The notes: a model not told the origin generated them from the letters alone. Counted from the stretch's first letter, positions 49,604 to 60,639 are shown. The stretch: DNA of 64,000 bases from Lachnospiraceae bacterium (GCA_022792295.1 JAAWAR010000028.1:1-64000), one strand, 5' to 3'. Program-made: numbers and translations.

Positions 49604-52600
49604 CCCTTTTCCTCCTTGTCAGCGCCAGGCCTAAAAGCATGGCGGTGCTTACGGCCAGGCCAAGCAAATATGTCCCCGGCTGACGGTCGTCTCCGGTCTT
49701 TGGAAAGCGGAAATACTTTCTGCCCTCCTGCTTTAAACGCAAAATCCCTTCTCCCTTCTTGTCCGTCTGATAGGAAGCGAGGATTCGGCCCACTCTCCTC
49801 TCCTCCTGCGGTTTGGGCTCCTCAGGTTTTATCCGTACGCATATCGTTTTGGGGGGATAGTGCTTGGGCTTATCATCCGGTTTGGGGGGAACTGGCTCCG
49901 ATTCAGGTTCGGGCTTTGGTTCCTCCGGTTTTGGTTTTTGGGGCCCAGGCTCCGGCTCTTTGGGGATTTCCTTCTTCTTATCCTCCATTACAACCTGCTC
50001 GATCTCTCCGTATTCCGATACGGTAAACGAGATTGCCTCCGCCGTCTCATAGCCAGCCGGTGCCAGCTTCTCCGTCAGCGTATACCGCTCTCCCGCTTTC
50101 AGCCTCGCCTCAAACACATGTGGGCTGTCTCCCGAGATCCATTGCTCTATAATCGTTCCATCTGCCTCCTGCAGCATAAGGCTGGCCCCGCTAAGTTCCT
50201 CACCGGTTGTCATGTCCGTTTTGCGGATCTCGACCTGCGTTTCCCGGTTTCTCAAATCGGTCTGAATCAACTCTCCGTTTTCATGAATAGCAAGCGATAC
50301 CTTCGCTGTCTGAAGGCGGCTTCCGTCGGAAAGCCACAGCATTTCCTCCAAAAGAAACGTGGTGCCCGGTGCAAACAGGAGATCTCCATCTGCCTTTCTT
50401 CGGTTCTCAATCCGATATTCTGTGAGGGTTTTGGGGTTATCCCAATAAAGAAGCGCCTTTCCATCACAGGTTTTCAGTGCAAATTGATGTTTGACAGGAA
50501 GGCGCCCCAAAAAGCGGACATTCCCATCCTCCCCAAACCTGAGCCGGAAGGTTTTTCGTCCCGTGGGAAGCACACACCCATCTGAAAACTCTGTCTGCTC
50601 GCACAAAGTAAGAACTTCCCCTTCCCTGGCGGTTTTAGCGGTGATTGGCCATTCTCCCCCGGTTCCCTGCCATTTCGCCAGCTCCTCGCCTTCTTTTAAA
50701 AGCGTATAGTGCATGCGGACCGCCGACCGGCCGCTGACGGCAAGCGCCTGGATTCCCTCTTTTCCTTCCTCATACACGGCCCGGATCGTCTGTGACTGGT
50801 CTGTGATGTGGAGAATTCTCCTGCCGTCCCAAGATATGCTGAACCGGACCGGCACCGCCAGGGCATATCCGTCAGGCACTTTTTCCTCTACCAAAAAATA
50901 CGTCCTTCCGGCCGCGAGCGTCCCCACGGCCCGATGCGGCCTTTCCCCAGAAATCCAGCTCTCCACCGCAGATTCCTCCATAATAAAGTGACCGTCTTCT
51001 GCCCGTGCCGGATAGATGGAAAGCCTTGCGCCCTCCACGAAATGCCCAGTTTTAAAGCTGCTTTTTGAAAACAAAAATTCCGTCTTCTCATTTTCTGCCG
51101 TGATCGTACAGATAGGCTTGTCTTTGTCCGGCTCATCAAACCGTACTCTCCATCGGTCCCGGCTCAGACGATAGCCCTTTGGCGGGCTGACCTCTTGTAC
51201 CTCATATGTATCGTACACACAGCCTCCATTTTCATCCAGCTCTCCTGCCGGTAGCCCTTTGATTACCGCCGTTCCGGTCTCATCGGTAACCGCTCGGACA
51301 CGTTCTCCTGTCCGCAGGTTTTTTGCTTCGAACCATGCCCCGCAAAGTCTTTTGTCCTTTTGCGCGCGGTCGCTCTTTTTAATCACAAGCTCTCCCTCTG
51401 GGAGCTTTTGTTTTTTCTTTTTATTTTCCATTTCATACCTCTGCACATGTCCTGTCTCCGTTACCCGTAAAAGTTTTGGGGCCGCCGTATCGTAGCCGGG
51501 AGGCGTCCCGGTCTCCACAAGCGCATATAACCCCGGAGGGATTCTGTCGATCCTGTGCACACCGTTTGCCGTATCATAGCGGACTGCCGCCGGATGAACC
51601 TTACAAAAATTTTCCTTATAGCCAAACTGATAGGCAAACGAGGTCCTTGGCAGCCCGTTCGTGTCAAGTCCTGCGCGGCCGTCATGCCTCACGGCCGTGA
51701 TCCGGATCGTCTCCTTTTCCTCCGTCTCCCAAAGCTGCGTTACAATCTGTCCGTTGCCGGCCGTATGCGACTCTTTCTGCACGGCATGCCGTTTGACTGC
51801 TGTCTTTCCATGCCCTTCTGTCCAGGAAAGTTCATGGAAGCGGTCCTCATATTCTGCAAACATTGCCTCATACGCATTTGTCATGCCAGGAATATAGCCA
51901 GATAAATCCGCGGAATCCCAGCTATCAATCAGGTCTGCGACCTCATAGCAAAAGCTCCCGTCAGAATTGAGCACAGCCGGATACAAAGAAAGTTCTGCAC
52001 AGGCCCCGGATAAAAGCGCCTGCTTTTTTTGCCCCTTCCTTTCATACTTAAAGATCTCCAGCTTTGTATGGTCGTCTTTAAGCACAAAGGACTGCAGCTT
52101 TTCTGTCGGCTTGATGGTAATCTCCATAGAGGCCAAAAGATACCCGGCCGGTGCTTCAAGCTCCTCTAAAATATAATCTCCTGCAGGGATTCCCTCAAAA
52201 TATTTAGGTCTTCCATCGGTTATCCACAATCCGACCATAGAAATTGGAGAGTTATCCACTGGGTTTTCCACAATCCACTCAGCAGGGGTTTCCTCCTTTT
52301 TGACAAAATAATATCCTTTCGGATATGTCTTAAAGTCCATGCTCTGGATTCGCTCTGCACGGTACAGTGCCAGCTTCGTGCCGGAAAGCTGGCGGTTTGT
52401 GTATGCCCCGCTTCCCTCACTGCTCTGATGCACGCCGGCTCCTGGCTCCTCTCCATCAACCGTGTTCCGGTAATCCCTGGCCCCGTCTGTCTTGGAAATT
52501 TCAACCTTGATTTTTTCATCCGCCATGGCAGTTCTCTGCACGGCCGTCTGTTCCTTTACACAGACGGCCACCGGCATCGCCTTGACATAACCCGCCGGAG

Positions 52601-55600
52601 CCTTAAGCTCCTCCATGATGTAGCAGCCCGGCATCACACGCCTTAGCAGGTCGGCCTGCCCATCCGTCTGTCCGTTGTCCGTACCATCCTGCGGGGTTGT
52701 TTCTCCGGAGCTCCAGAGATTCGGGAGCAGGTATGCTTCTCCGAGACGGTGCCACAAAAGCGTATCCTTCGCATACAGCGCCTCGTGATCCCGTATCGTA
52801 TAGGCCGCCCGGTTATACAGTTCCAAAAGATCGTCATATTGATACCGAACATAGTCCCCATCCCGGTCATATATGTTTTTTCCTTTTTCATAGTGATCCT
52901 GGCTTTTTTTGTAATATCGGATCAGTCCAAATGCATCATAGACCGGCTGCATCCGCTTTTCAAAGCGTTTTTCGGCGGCGTTCCAGCTTCCTGTAAGATA
53001 GGCACCCTCTGTCCCGGCATAAATTTCTCCCGGACGTCCTGTGAGAATCTTCTCTCTTGCAAGCACAGTACCATCCGCCTTATAAGAAACCGTTACCGGC
53101 CATACGTAATACCGCGTTTCTTCGGGAGCTTTTGGTCCGGATTTTTCTATATAGGCAAGGCCCGTGTATCCGTCCACCTGGGCATCCCGGCATAACGCCT
53201 CATCCAAATGGTAGAGGATAGATGCCTCGTCTAACTTCTTAAACGCTTTCGCCCCGCTGTCGTAAACCAGCTCTGAAAAATCGCCGCCACAGATTTCAAA
53301 GACAGGCCTCCCGCCTCTTAATGCGTAGACAGAATCTGTGTCTGCCGTGATTTTTATCCTTTTTCCTTCTCTGTCATATCCGAACAGGCTGCCCTGCCGG
53401 TCGGTTTCAAGCACCCTCAGCCCGCCGAGATCATAAAACAGGACCGGTGTGTCCTTACGTTCTGTCGTCCGCACCTTCCAGCGTCCGTCCCTTTGCAAAA
53501 ACTCCGTCTTCTGCCCGGCAAAGCCTTCCTTTACAAGGATCTCCTTTACATTTCCGTTACGGTCTCTGTTTACCTCCACCCCCTCAAACGTATAATCTTC
53601 GCCATCGCCGCCTGCCCGCACTTCAATGGCCTCATACAGCGCCATCATAGCGCCTGCCACATAGCGGTTTTCGTCCCCGGCCGTCCCAAGTGTTTTGGAA
53701 ATGTAGCCATAGCCCTGAAACACGCCGTTTTCGTATACAAGCTCTACGCGCTCTCCCGCTGCCTTACGGTTTTCCAGATATTCGAGCGTCCCCTTTTTCC
53801 AGCCAAAGCCCTGGTACTGTCCTGCGCTGTTGTAGGCGAGCTCCAGATTTTCCAAGCCGTATTCGATTCCCAGAAGGGTGATTGTCCCCTCTACGCGTCC
53901 CGATACCTTCATTCCCCGAACCGTGTCCCCGACCTTCCGTTTGGACACCTCCAGGCTTGTCGCCGTATCATTCACATAGATGCGTGCAGTCTCTGTCCTC
54001 TCCTTTTGCCCGTTTCCTTCGGCTTTACTTGTATAGGGATAGCAGACTGCCGCTGCCTTTTCTTCCCCGCTGTCCGGATAATAAGACACCGCATCGCTGT
54101 AGATCTCGACGGGGATGGGCCCGCTCCTTCTATATCCGGCTGGAGTTTTAAGCTCTGCCAACACGTAGACACCGGCCTTCACCGGATTTGGGGTCTCAAG
54201 ATAGCCGGCTGTCTGCACAATCTTGCCGCCTTCCTCATTGACCACGGTGGACAGCGCCTCAAACTCTCCCGTCCGGACGCCCTTTTCGTCCGAAAAGATT
54301 ACGACATCCTTCTCCCGGCAGATCGGCGTACCGGCCGCCACTGTGCCGGAAAAAAGCTCCCCGGGTCCCATGAACGGCAGGCCTCTTGCAAACGGAGCAA
54401 TGTGTTCTGCCCCCATCGCCTCCAAAAATTCCCTGCTTCCTGCGATCCTGGTCGGCCTGCCGTATCTTTTTACTGAGCCGTCCCCGTCTCTCCTCTCGTC
54501 GCGCTCCGCCCTATAAAGCGCAAATACCGCGTCATCGTGCAGGATCGGCTCTCCGGTCTCTGCATCCAGTTTTTCGATCCGCAGCCTCGCCTGATATGGA
54601 CGGTTCAAAAAACTCTGCTCTGCAAAGCCCGTGTGCGCTGCCGGTCCCTCACTTTCGGTCTCCGGCACGCTCCACGGCACAAGCATCGGCGCGTATCGTC
54701 TGTCATATGCCGTCTGCATTCCGTTCATGGCAAAGACATTATCTTTCAGGTACAGGCCATATCCGCTTTCCAGCCCTCCTTTCCCGTCCGGATACGGAAC
54801 ATTGTCTTCAACCGAGGCGTTTTCGCTTCTTAAAACATAGTGATAATACTCCGCAACCTTTGGATTCCGATATGGTCTGCAATGCTCCTTTTCCTTCTCC
54901 CTGTCCAGCCCATAGGGGTAGAGTTCAAAGTCCCCGTCATGACTGTGTGCCAGAATCACATACTCTCTGAGCGGTTCCGTATGCGTATTTGCCCACTCCT
55001 CATTAAAACGGATCCAATATTTTTTTGCCAGCTCATTGGGTGTCGTTTCTTTTTTATATTGATAAAAAGAGGAATACATTTCCGACTCTGTTTCATACAC
55101 GCAGGGAAGTGAAAGCTCCTTTGGCGTGTCAATGGCATAATGTCTGTTGGGGAAATCCCCGTATTCCGGCTTATACGGCTGCTGCTCGGAAAGGACGTAT
55201 TCTCCGTAAGGCAGATACTGCGATATGCCATATGCATATTCTGTCTTTCCCTCCTTCTTAAACTGCCCCGCAGCAAGAGTCGAACAATCCTGATCGAGCC
55301 CTCCTCCCTCCTCGCTGTCCCATAAAATTTCGTACAGAGAATCCAGATCATAGCAAAAAAACGGCGCCAAATACTCCTCCGCCTTCAAAATCGCCGCATA
55401 CAGCGCCTGATCGTACAACTCGTCTGCGTACGCCGTATCGGAGCCGTCCCCGATTTTTTTCTTCAGCTTGTCCGTTTCCGTCTCCAGATACCAGGTAACT
55501 GCAAACTGCCGCACGGCATCCGAGCGCTTTGCGTTTTCCTCTGCCGCGGCAGAGGAATTGATCGTATTTCGGATCCCGCTGAATCGGCCGCAGGCAAACG

Positions 55601-58600
55601 GCTTAAACGACGTATTCATAATCTCCCCGTCGTTGTGCCACCGGTCCGTATCTGCCGTTTTGATCGCGTCAAAAAACTTCTCGTAGTTATAGCTCTCCAC
55701 GAGCCGCGAAGTCCCCGCTTCATCCTCTGCGCGGCACAAGACCGTCTCTAAGAGCCTGCGTCCCGTCTTCTTCGTATACAGTCTGGGAACCAGCTCCGGG
55801 AAAGCCTCACAAGCGGCCTTCCCATCAAGCAAGATCCCATTTTTATCCGTCCAGAGAATCATCCCGTCCGGGTCACAGTATAACCGTTCCAAATTGGATT
55901 TCAGATAAACCTTAAAACGGAAATTGTCCATTGCCTCTCCATCCGATAGCATCTTTTTTACCTTTATTTTCTGCTTGATCGGCCGTTCCAGAAGCTGCAG
56001 CGGGAACCTCCCTGTCTCTCCGTCCTCACTTATGCGGGTCTGTCCACGGTAGGAAAGCGTCTTTTCTGCGATATACGTGTCTGCCGAATTTGCCCCCTCT
56101 CCTGTCGAGACAGAAAGTGCCGCGCCCGCAAATCGAAGGAGATATTCTGCGAAACCGATCTCCTCTTTGGCCCTGTAGTCAGCCGTATTCCCCGCCCCTA
56201 AAGACACAATATCCGCTTCGGTCAGCCGCACCTTTTTTTGCGGCAGCTTTGCCGTAAACCGCAGCGTAAGGCTTCCTCCGCTGTCTGAAAAGTCCTGTCC
56301 GAAGCTGTCCGTCCCTTCGGTCTCCACATGCAATCTATAGACCCCTGTTTTTTTATCATAAACGGCCCCTTCTAGCAAAACGTCCTTTTCCACAAGCTCT
56401 GTCTCTGTCGTAATCTCAATTTTGTCCACTGCCTCCGTCTCCAAAATCCGGTACTGGTTTTTCGGATCGCCCAACAGATAGTCGATGATCTCCTCCCCGG
56501 CTTTATGGTAGACCATTACCCTATGCCGGATAGCCTCCAAAACGCCTTGTTCGCTTACCAGCATGGCCGGTGTAAGTGTTGCGTCGATATAATAGCGTTT
56601 ATCGCTTCCGCTTCCCATATAATAGCGGCGTTCTACCTCATAACGGTATCTTCCCTCCGCCTGATAGGCCTGATACACCCATCTAAGCTCTGCCGGATTT
56701 TCATACACCGCGTAAATCCGATCCACCTCCAGGCTCGCACTTTTCTCCTTTCTTATAAAGAAACGGCGGCTGTCTCTGACAGAGGCACCTGCGTAGAGGA
56801 CGATTCGGTAATGATCGCCTTCCCTTGTAATAGAGTCTATTCCTCCAAAGCTCCATTCCGGATTCTCCCTATACCATTCCAGAATCTTTGCAATTAGCTC
56901 TCCGTTTGTGCTCCCTGGCGTGATCCCAGACGGTGTCAGCTCTGCTGTCGCCGCTCCGTAAACCGTCCTTAATGCAGGCTCTAAAGGCGCGGTCGTCTGC
57001 CCGTAAATGTCAGGCTCCCCTTTTCTTACTCCGCGGCTGTATACCGGTGCATCCCACTGCGAGCAGATGCCATCCGCCGTAACCGGTGTCTCATAGCCGT
57101 TTCGATTTAACACCTCCTCTACCGCCGCTTTGACAAAGCAAAGGCTTTCCGGCTCCAAAAGACTCTCCATAAGAAGCTCCTCTTTGGCGTCGGGCTCCAG
57201 ATCCAAAAGCTGCATCCTCTTTTTCTCCGGAATCTGCAACGCCCTTATGATCTGGTCCTCCATGCGGCTTGCCGGAACCTGCCCCGTTATCTTTCCGTCT
57301 GTTCCGTATTCAGGTTCGTATCGAACATGGCTTCTGCCGCTTTCGGCCCGTTTCCAGACCGGATTTCCTTCCGGATCCGTAACCGGCCGCTCCTCGCTTC
57401 CTGTCACATGAGGTCCTGTCACACTGGCCTCTCCGCTGTCTGTCCTGTAAAAGCTTGTCCCCTCCGGGAATCCGGAAAAGATGAGTTCATAGCCCTCTGT
57501 TCCTGTTGAGGTGACAAAAAACGGGAGTTCATCGTAGCCCCTCCCTCCTCCGGCTTCCCCTTCCATGGAGGAGGAAATATCGGAAAGAGAGAGCACTGCG
57601 GTTCCCCTGGCCCCGGCTGCCTCAGGGGTCTTAAAGCCGGTCCCGTAATTTGTACGCTTTTTTGAAAGCCCGTTCACGGAAAGCTCAAATCCCTCGCTTC
57701 GGGAAAGCTCCTTCACATAATAGCTTCCGAGAAGCAGTGGCCGTCCAATCCAGCAGTTTCCGTTTCTTTCCTGATTTTCCTGATACCGGTTTATCGGCCC
57801 TTTTCCGTTAAAATCCGGCCGCTTTTTGATCTCTCCCGTCTCGTAATCATAGGTCACACCGGGCTCTCTTGTACAGGCAAGGAAGTCCGCGTTGCCGTCC
57901 TCGTCCGTAGCGGCAACCGCTACGAGATCATTTTTGTGGTATACAATGCCAGTGTTGCTTAGTCTTCCCCTACTTTCAAGCTCCGCATCCGGATGGATGA
58001 GATCCTCTGCCGCAAAAAGCCCGTAAACCGCTCCCTCAAGCGTGGCATCCCCTTCGGCCTCCCCGTATGCGGTATAGGTGTCGCTCTCCTTTCTGTATAG
58101 ATCCAGATCTCTTTTATTGATATGAAGCCGTCCTTCCGTCCGGTGGTCGCGGACATGCCAGGCATCCCCGCAGTCTTCCTTCCCGCTGCAGTGAGAAAAC
58201 GTTCCCGATTGACCTTTCTTCAGATGCCGCTTTCCGTCTAAAGAAGCCCCGGCCAGATAGCCCTGGAAATCTTCCAGACTTCCGCCAAACGCCCACTCAT
58301 TGTCGTCCGGCTCTGTCTCATCCGAAAACGCCGGCTTAAACTGAAAAAGTCGTCTCTGTCTGACAGGCAGTTTCGCCTCCTCCCCCGCATTGGAGGCTGT
58401 CGCCCTTTTGACCCTGCTTTTTGCATTGGAAGCTGTCTCCTTTGCAGTCTGCCTTTTTGCATCGGAGGCCGTCGCCGGCTCCGTGTTTTTTTTGCTATTT
58501 TCCGTATCGGAAGCTGGTTTTTGCCATCCCGTCTTCCAAACGCCGCGTTCGGACGTTACAGTGCTCTTTTTTATCTCCTGACCCCCTTCGGCCAGATAAA

Positions 58601-60596
58601 ACGCAAGAACCCCGGCCAAATGTCCGCCACCCGGTCCACTGTTTTTTATAAGAGCGGTTCTTATGCTTTGACGCTGTCTGCGTTCTTCCTCGGTATTCCC
58701 TGTATACCACACATTTTCCGTGATCTGGCTGCTGGCTCCTGCGGCAAAGACTGCCTCGGCCCCTGCCTCGGAGGAATTTGTTGTCACCAGCTCAATCGGC
58801 TTATCATCCGCATGAAAACCGTGGAGAATATATCCCGGTCTTGCCTGTATCTCTTTCCAGGTATAGGTGAACCTAAGACGGATAAATTTCTCATACGTTT
58901 CCTCACAGTCCGCCCTACAGCCTGAAGCCTCAAATGCCTTGGTGCTCTCAGCGCCTTCCCCGCCGTATCCTCCTTTGGACGGACTTCCGCTTTCCAAAAC
59001 TTCCGAGACAAGCTCTGGCGCATCCTCGTCGGCCAGCCAGTGAAAATGTGTCCCGCCGCTTTGGGCCTTTTCACAGGAGTCCAAAAGCTCCAGCCATTTC
59101 CCTGCCGCTTCCCGATTCGCATCTTTTACCTGCTCTGCAGACTCTCCCTCCGGTTCTTCTTCCTCGTCCGCCTCCTCGGACTCCTCCTTTCCCCACTCCG
59201 GCAGCGGATGGCCGTCACAGTACGTCTTTGCATACGTGTAGCTTCGCGTATCCGTGTGGGTAATCTCTCCCTTCACATCCGTCGTTCCCTCGGAAAATAC
59301 CTGAAAGCCGGTCCAGGGGGTAAAGCTTAAATTCTCCTTCACAAGTCCTGCTGCCGCCTCGCTTTTACTTAAGGAATCCATGTCTTCAAACCGTTCGTAC
59401 AAATAAAACTGGCTGCCCTTTAAGGGCTTTTCTGTTTCGTCGTCAAATTTCTTTAACCGCACATGATAATTTGCCTGAAACGTTTCCTCGTGCCGGAAAA
59501 TCTGAAACTGCAGCTTTGGCTTTGTTTTCCCATGCCCCGGCGGCTCCCATTCGCTGTCCCCCTCCTGGCTGATGACAATATAAAACACCTGGTCGGACGG
59601 CGCAATTCGGATGTCCGCCTTATAAAGCCTCTGATGAGCCGGCGCATTGATGCAGGCCTTAAAATCCATCCATTCGTGAAGATAATCATCGCTCCAGCTC
59701 CCTTCCGTGTACCAGCCGGAGCCGCCGCGCATGGTAATTTTATAGCGCACCGTCGTCTTATTGTATTTTTCTTCTTCACTCATCGTGCTGCCCACCGCAT
59801 TTTCATTGGCGAGCGCCGAGCCGTTATTATGGATTCTGATGGAATCCCCGCTCCAGGTCACCTCATATAGGTTCTCACCCATGACCGATTTGGCGATGTT
59901 TTTATCCTGTGAAGCGTCCAGCCAGCCTACGTTTCCGCCGGTAGAGCCGTTGTCCCAGACGCTCTGTGGCTCGATCTTTGCAATATCGCGGATAAACTCG
60001 CTTCCCAGCTTAAACTCCGTATCCAGGGCTCCCGGCCCGTCAGAAAAGGGCAATACCTGAAACGGCACTGCCTTTTCCTCCGAGGTCGCCTCGCTGATCT
60101 CCTGCGGCGCTTCCTTTCCTTTGGCCGCTCCCTCTGCGGCCGCCTGTTCCATGGCCGAAACCGCACGTCTCTCGATCTCCTCATTGTCTGCCACCCAGGC
60201 GAATTTTGTTCCTGTGTCATCCTTTATGTACTTGACTGTATTCGGTCCGGAGACTGTGGATGCAAGCTGCGCATACAGATTTGGATCGTACTTTTTCGCC
60301 GCTTCTTTGAGTGCCGCCCAGTTGGCAGGATAGCCCCAGAACAGACGCCTGGCCTGCACGTCTGTGAGCGGCGCCGGCAGCGTATCGTATTTATAAGTAT
60401 CGTAGCGGTCTGCCGCCCTCCAGCTTTTCCCTCCATCCAGGCAGTAAAACGGAGCCGTCGATTTCTGCGGCCATACATCCGAAGCATGCGCCTTCATAGG
60501 AAACGGCACACGCATCCAAAGTGCTGCCAGCACCACTGCCAGGATGCCGGCCACCGGCCGTTTCTTCCCTGCTATCAATTTCTCCACAGCCTTCAT
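49593..60596 (-). CDS. giant SpaA/Cna-B-type surface protein with FPKTG sorting signal (3667 aa)
   Basis: A 3667-residue exported protein. A signal peptide (about 12-38, ending MKAHA) is followed by a region with PFYCLDGGK (Cys52) and RRLFWGYP (88-90), reminiscent of thioester-domain adhesins, although a TQxAxW motif is not obvious. Many SpaA/prealbumin-like beta modules follow, recognised by repeats of the E-box type: GVYVLAELKTPAGY, GCYIMEELKAPAGY, GDYILEELEAPAGY, GLYALVETGTPPGY, TYFLVEEKVPDGY and RYTLTEKLAPAGYE. These usually carry Lys-Asn isopeptide bonds. A Pro/Glu-Lys spacer precedes FPKTG (3631-3635), a hydrophobic helix and RRKRDER. AAAGGAGAAAGGT precedes ATG 60594-60596. It is probably a wall-anchored stalk or adhesin. 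Confidence 0.92.
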   Translation of the reverse strand: MKAVEKLIAGKKRPVAGILAVVLAALWMRVPFPMKAHASDVWPQKSTAPFYCLDGGKSWRAADRYDTYKYDTLPAPLTDVQARRLFWGYPANWAALKEAAKKYDPNLYAQLASTVSGPNTVKYIKDDTGTKFAWVADNEEIERRAVSAMEQAAAEGAAKGKEAPQEISEATSEEKAVPFQVLPFSDGPGALDTEFKLGSEFIRDIAKIEPQSVWDNGSTGGNVGWLDASQDKNIAKSVMGENLYEVTWSGDSIRIHNNGSALANENAVGSTMSEEEKYNKTTVRYKITMRGGSGWYTEGSWSDDYLHEWMDFKACINAPAHQRLYKADIRIAPSDQVFYIVISQEGDSEWEPPGHGKTKPKLQFQIFRHEETFQANYHVRLKKFDDETEKPLKGSQFYLYERFEDMDSLSKSEAAAGLVKENLSFTPWTGFQVFSEGTTDVKGEITHTDTRSYTYAKTYCDGHPLPEWGKEESEEADEEEEPEGESAEQVKDANREAAGKWLELLDSCEKAQSGGTHFHWLADEDAPELVSEVLESGSPSKGGYGGEGAESTKAFEASGCRADCEETYEKFIRLRFTYTWKEIQARPGYILHGFHADDKPIELVTTNSSEAGAEAVFAAGASSQITENVWYTGNTEEERRQRQSIRTALIKNSGPGGGHLAGVLAFYLAEGGQEIKKSTVTSERGVWKTGWQKPASDTENSKKNTEPATASDAKRQTAKETASNAKSRVKRATASNAGEEAKLPVRQRRLFQFKPAFSDETEPDDNEWAFGGSLEDFQGYLAGASLDGKRHLKKGQSGTFSHCSGKEDCGDAWHVRDHRTEGRLHINKRDLDLYRKESDTYTAYGEAEGDATLEGAVYGLFAAEDLIHPDAELESRGRLSNTGIVYHKNDLVAVAATDEDGNADFLACTREPGVTYDYETGEIKKRPDFNGKGPINRYQENQERNGNCWIGRPLLLGSYYVKELSRSEGFELSVNGLSKKRTNYGTGFKTPEAAGARGTAVLSLSDISSSMEGEAGGGRGYDELPFFVTSTGTEGYELIFSGFPEGTSFYRTDSGEASVTGPHVTGSEERPVTDPEGNPVWKRAESGRSHVRYEPEYGTDGKITGQVPASRMEDQIIRALQIPEKKRMQLLDLEPDAKEELLMESLLEPESLCFVKAAVEEVLNRNGYETPVTADGICSQWDAPVYSRGVRKGEPDIYGQTTAPLEPALRTVYGAATAELTPSGITPGSTNGELIAKILEWYRENPEWSFGGIDSITREGDHYRIVLYAGASVRDSRRFFIRKEKSASLEVDRIYAVYENPAELRWVYQAYQAEGRYRYEVERRYYMGSGSDKRYYIDATLTPAMLVSEQGVLEAIRHRVMVYHKAGEEIIDYLLGDPKNQYRILETEAVDKIEITTETELVEKDVLLEGAVYDKKTGVYRLHVETEGTDSFGQDFSDSGGSLTLRFTAKLPQKKVRLTEADIVSLGAGNTADYRAKEEIGFAEYLLRFAGAALSVSTGEGANSADTYIAEKTLSYRGQTRISEDGETGRFPLQLLERPIKQKIKVKKMLSDGEAMDNFRFKVYLKSNLERLYCDPDGMILWTDKNGILLDGKAACEAFPELVPRLYTKKTGRRLLETVLCRAEDEAGTSRLVESYNYEKFFDAIKTADTDRWHNDGEIMNTSFKPFACGRFSGIRNTINSSAAAEENAKRSDAVRQFAVTWYLETETDKLKKKIGDGSDTAYADELYDQALYAAILKAEEYLAPFFCYDLDSLYEILWDSEEGGGLDQDCSTLAAGQFKKEGKTEYAYGISQYLPYGEYVLSEQQPYKPEYGDFPNRHYAIDTPKELSLPCVYETESEMYSSFYQYKKETTPNELAKKYWIRFNEEWANTHTEPLREYVILAHSHDGDFELYPYGLDREKEKEHCRPYRNPKVAEYYHYVLRSENASVEDNVPYPDGKGGLESGYGLYLKDNVFAMNGMQTAYDRRYAPMLVPWSVPETESEGPAAHTGFAEQSFLNRPYQARLRIEKLDAETGEPILHDDAVFALYRAERDERRDGDGSVKRYGRPTRIAGSREFLEAMGAEHIAPFARGLPFMGPGELFSGTVAAGTPICREKDVVIFSDEKGVRTGEFEALSTVVNEEGGKIVQTAGYLETPNPVKAGVYVLAELKTPAGYRRSGPIPVEIYSDAVSYYPDSGEEKAAAVCYPYTSKAEGNGQKERTETARIYVNDTATSLEVSKRKVGDTVRGMKVSGRVEGTITLLGIEYGLENLELAYNSAGQYQGFGWKKGTLEYLENRKAAGERVELVYENGVFQGYGYISKTLGTAGDENRYVAGAMMALYEAIEVRAGGDGEDYTFEGVEVNRDRNGNVKEILVKEGFAGQKTEFLQRDGRWKVRTTERKDTPVLFYDLGGLRVLETDRQGSLFGYDREGKRIKITADTDSVYALRGGRPVFEICGGDFSELVYDSGAKAFKKLDEASILYHLDEALCRDAQVDGYTGLAYIEKSGPKAPEETRYYVWPVTVSYKADGTVLAREKILTGRPGEIYAGTEGAYLTGSWNAAEKRFEKRMQPVYDAFGLIRYYKKSQDHYEKGKNIYDRDGDYVRYQYDDLLELYNRAAYTIRDHEALYAKDTLLWHRLGEAYLLPNLWSSGETTPQDGTDNGQTDGQADLLRRVMPGCYIMEELKAPAGYVKAMPVAVCVKEQTAVQRTAMADEKIKVEISKTDGARDYRNTVDGEEPGAGVHQSSEGSGAYTNRQLSGTKLALYRAERIQSMDFKTYPKGYYFVKKEETPAEWIVENPVDNSPISMVGLWITDGRPKYFEGIPAGDYILEELEAPAGYLLASMEITIKPTEKLQSFVLKDDHTKLEIFKYERKGQKKQALLSGACAELSLYPAVLNSDGSFCYEVADLIDSWDSADLSGYIPGMTNAYEAMFAEYEDRFHELSWTEGHGKTAVKRHAVQKESHTAGNGQIVTQLWETEEKETIRITAVRHDGRAGLDTNGLPRTSFAYQFGYKENFCKVHPAAVRYDTANGVHRIDRIPPGLYALVETGTPPGYDTAAPKLLRVTETGHVQRYEMENKKKKQKLPEGELVIKKSDRAQKDKRLCGAWFEAKNLRTGERVRAVTDETGTAVIKGLPAGELDENGGCVYDTYEVQEVSPPKGYRLSRDRWRVRFDEPDKDKPICTITAENEKTEFLFSKSSFKTGHFVEGARLSIYPARAEDGHFIMEESAVESWISGERPHRAVGTLAAGRTYFLVEEKVPDGYALAVPVRFSISWDGRRILHITDQSQTIRAVYEEGKEGIQALAVSGRSAVRMHYTLLKEGEELAKWQGTGGEWPITAKTAREGEVLTLCEQTEFSDGCVLPTGRKTFRLRFGEDGNVRFLGRLPVKHQFALKTCDGKALLYWDNPKTLTEYRIENRRKADGDLLFAPGTTFLLEEMLWLSDGSRLQTAKVSLAIHENGELIQTDLRNRETQVEIRKTDMTTGEELSGASLMLQEADGTIIEQWISGDSPHVFEARLKAGERYTLTEKLAPAGYETAEAISFTVSEYGEIEQVVMEDKKKEIPKEPEPGPQKPKPEEPKPEPESEPVPPKPDDKPKHYPPKTICVRIKPEEPKPQEERRVGRILASYQTDKKGEGILRLKQEGRKYFRFPKTGDDRQPGTYLLGLAVSTAMLLGLALTRRKRDER

Positions 60597-60639
60597 ACCT
60601 TTCTCCTTTAATCTTCTATTCCTGGCTCGGCCAGACGGC

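Noticed and set aside
53493..54476. A 327-codon plus-strand open frame inside the giant gene
   Set aside because: It is the complement of a clear SpaA-type coding region, has no ribosome binding site, and its protein is Cys/His/Arg-rich without recognisable features, so it is a shadow frame.
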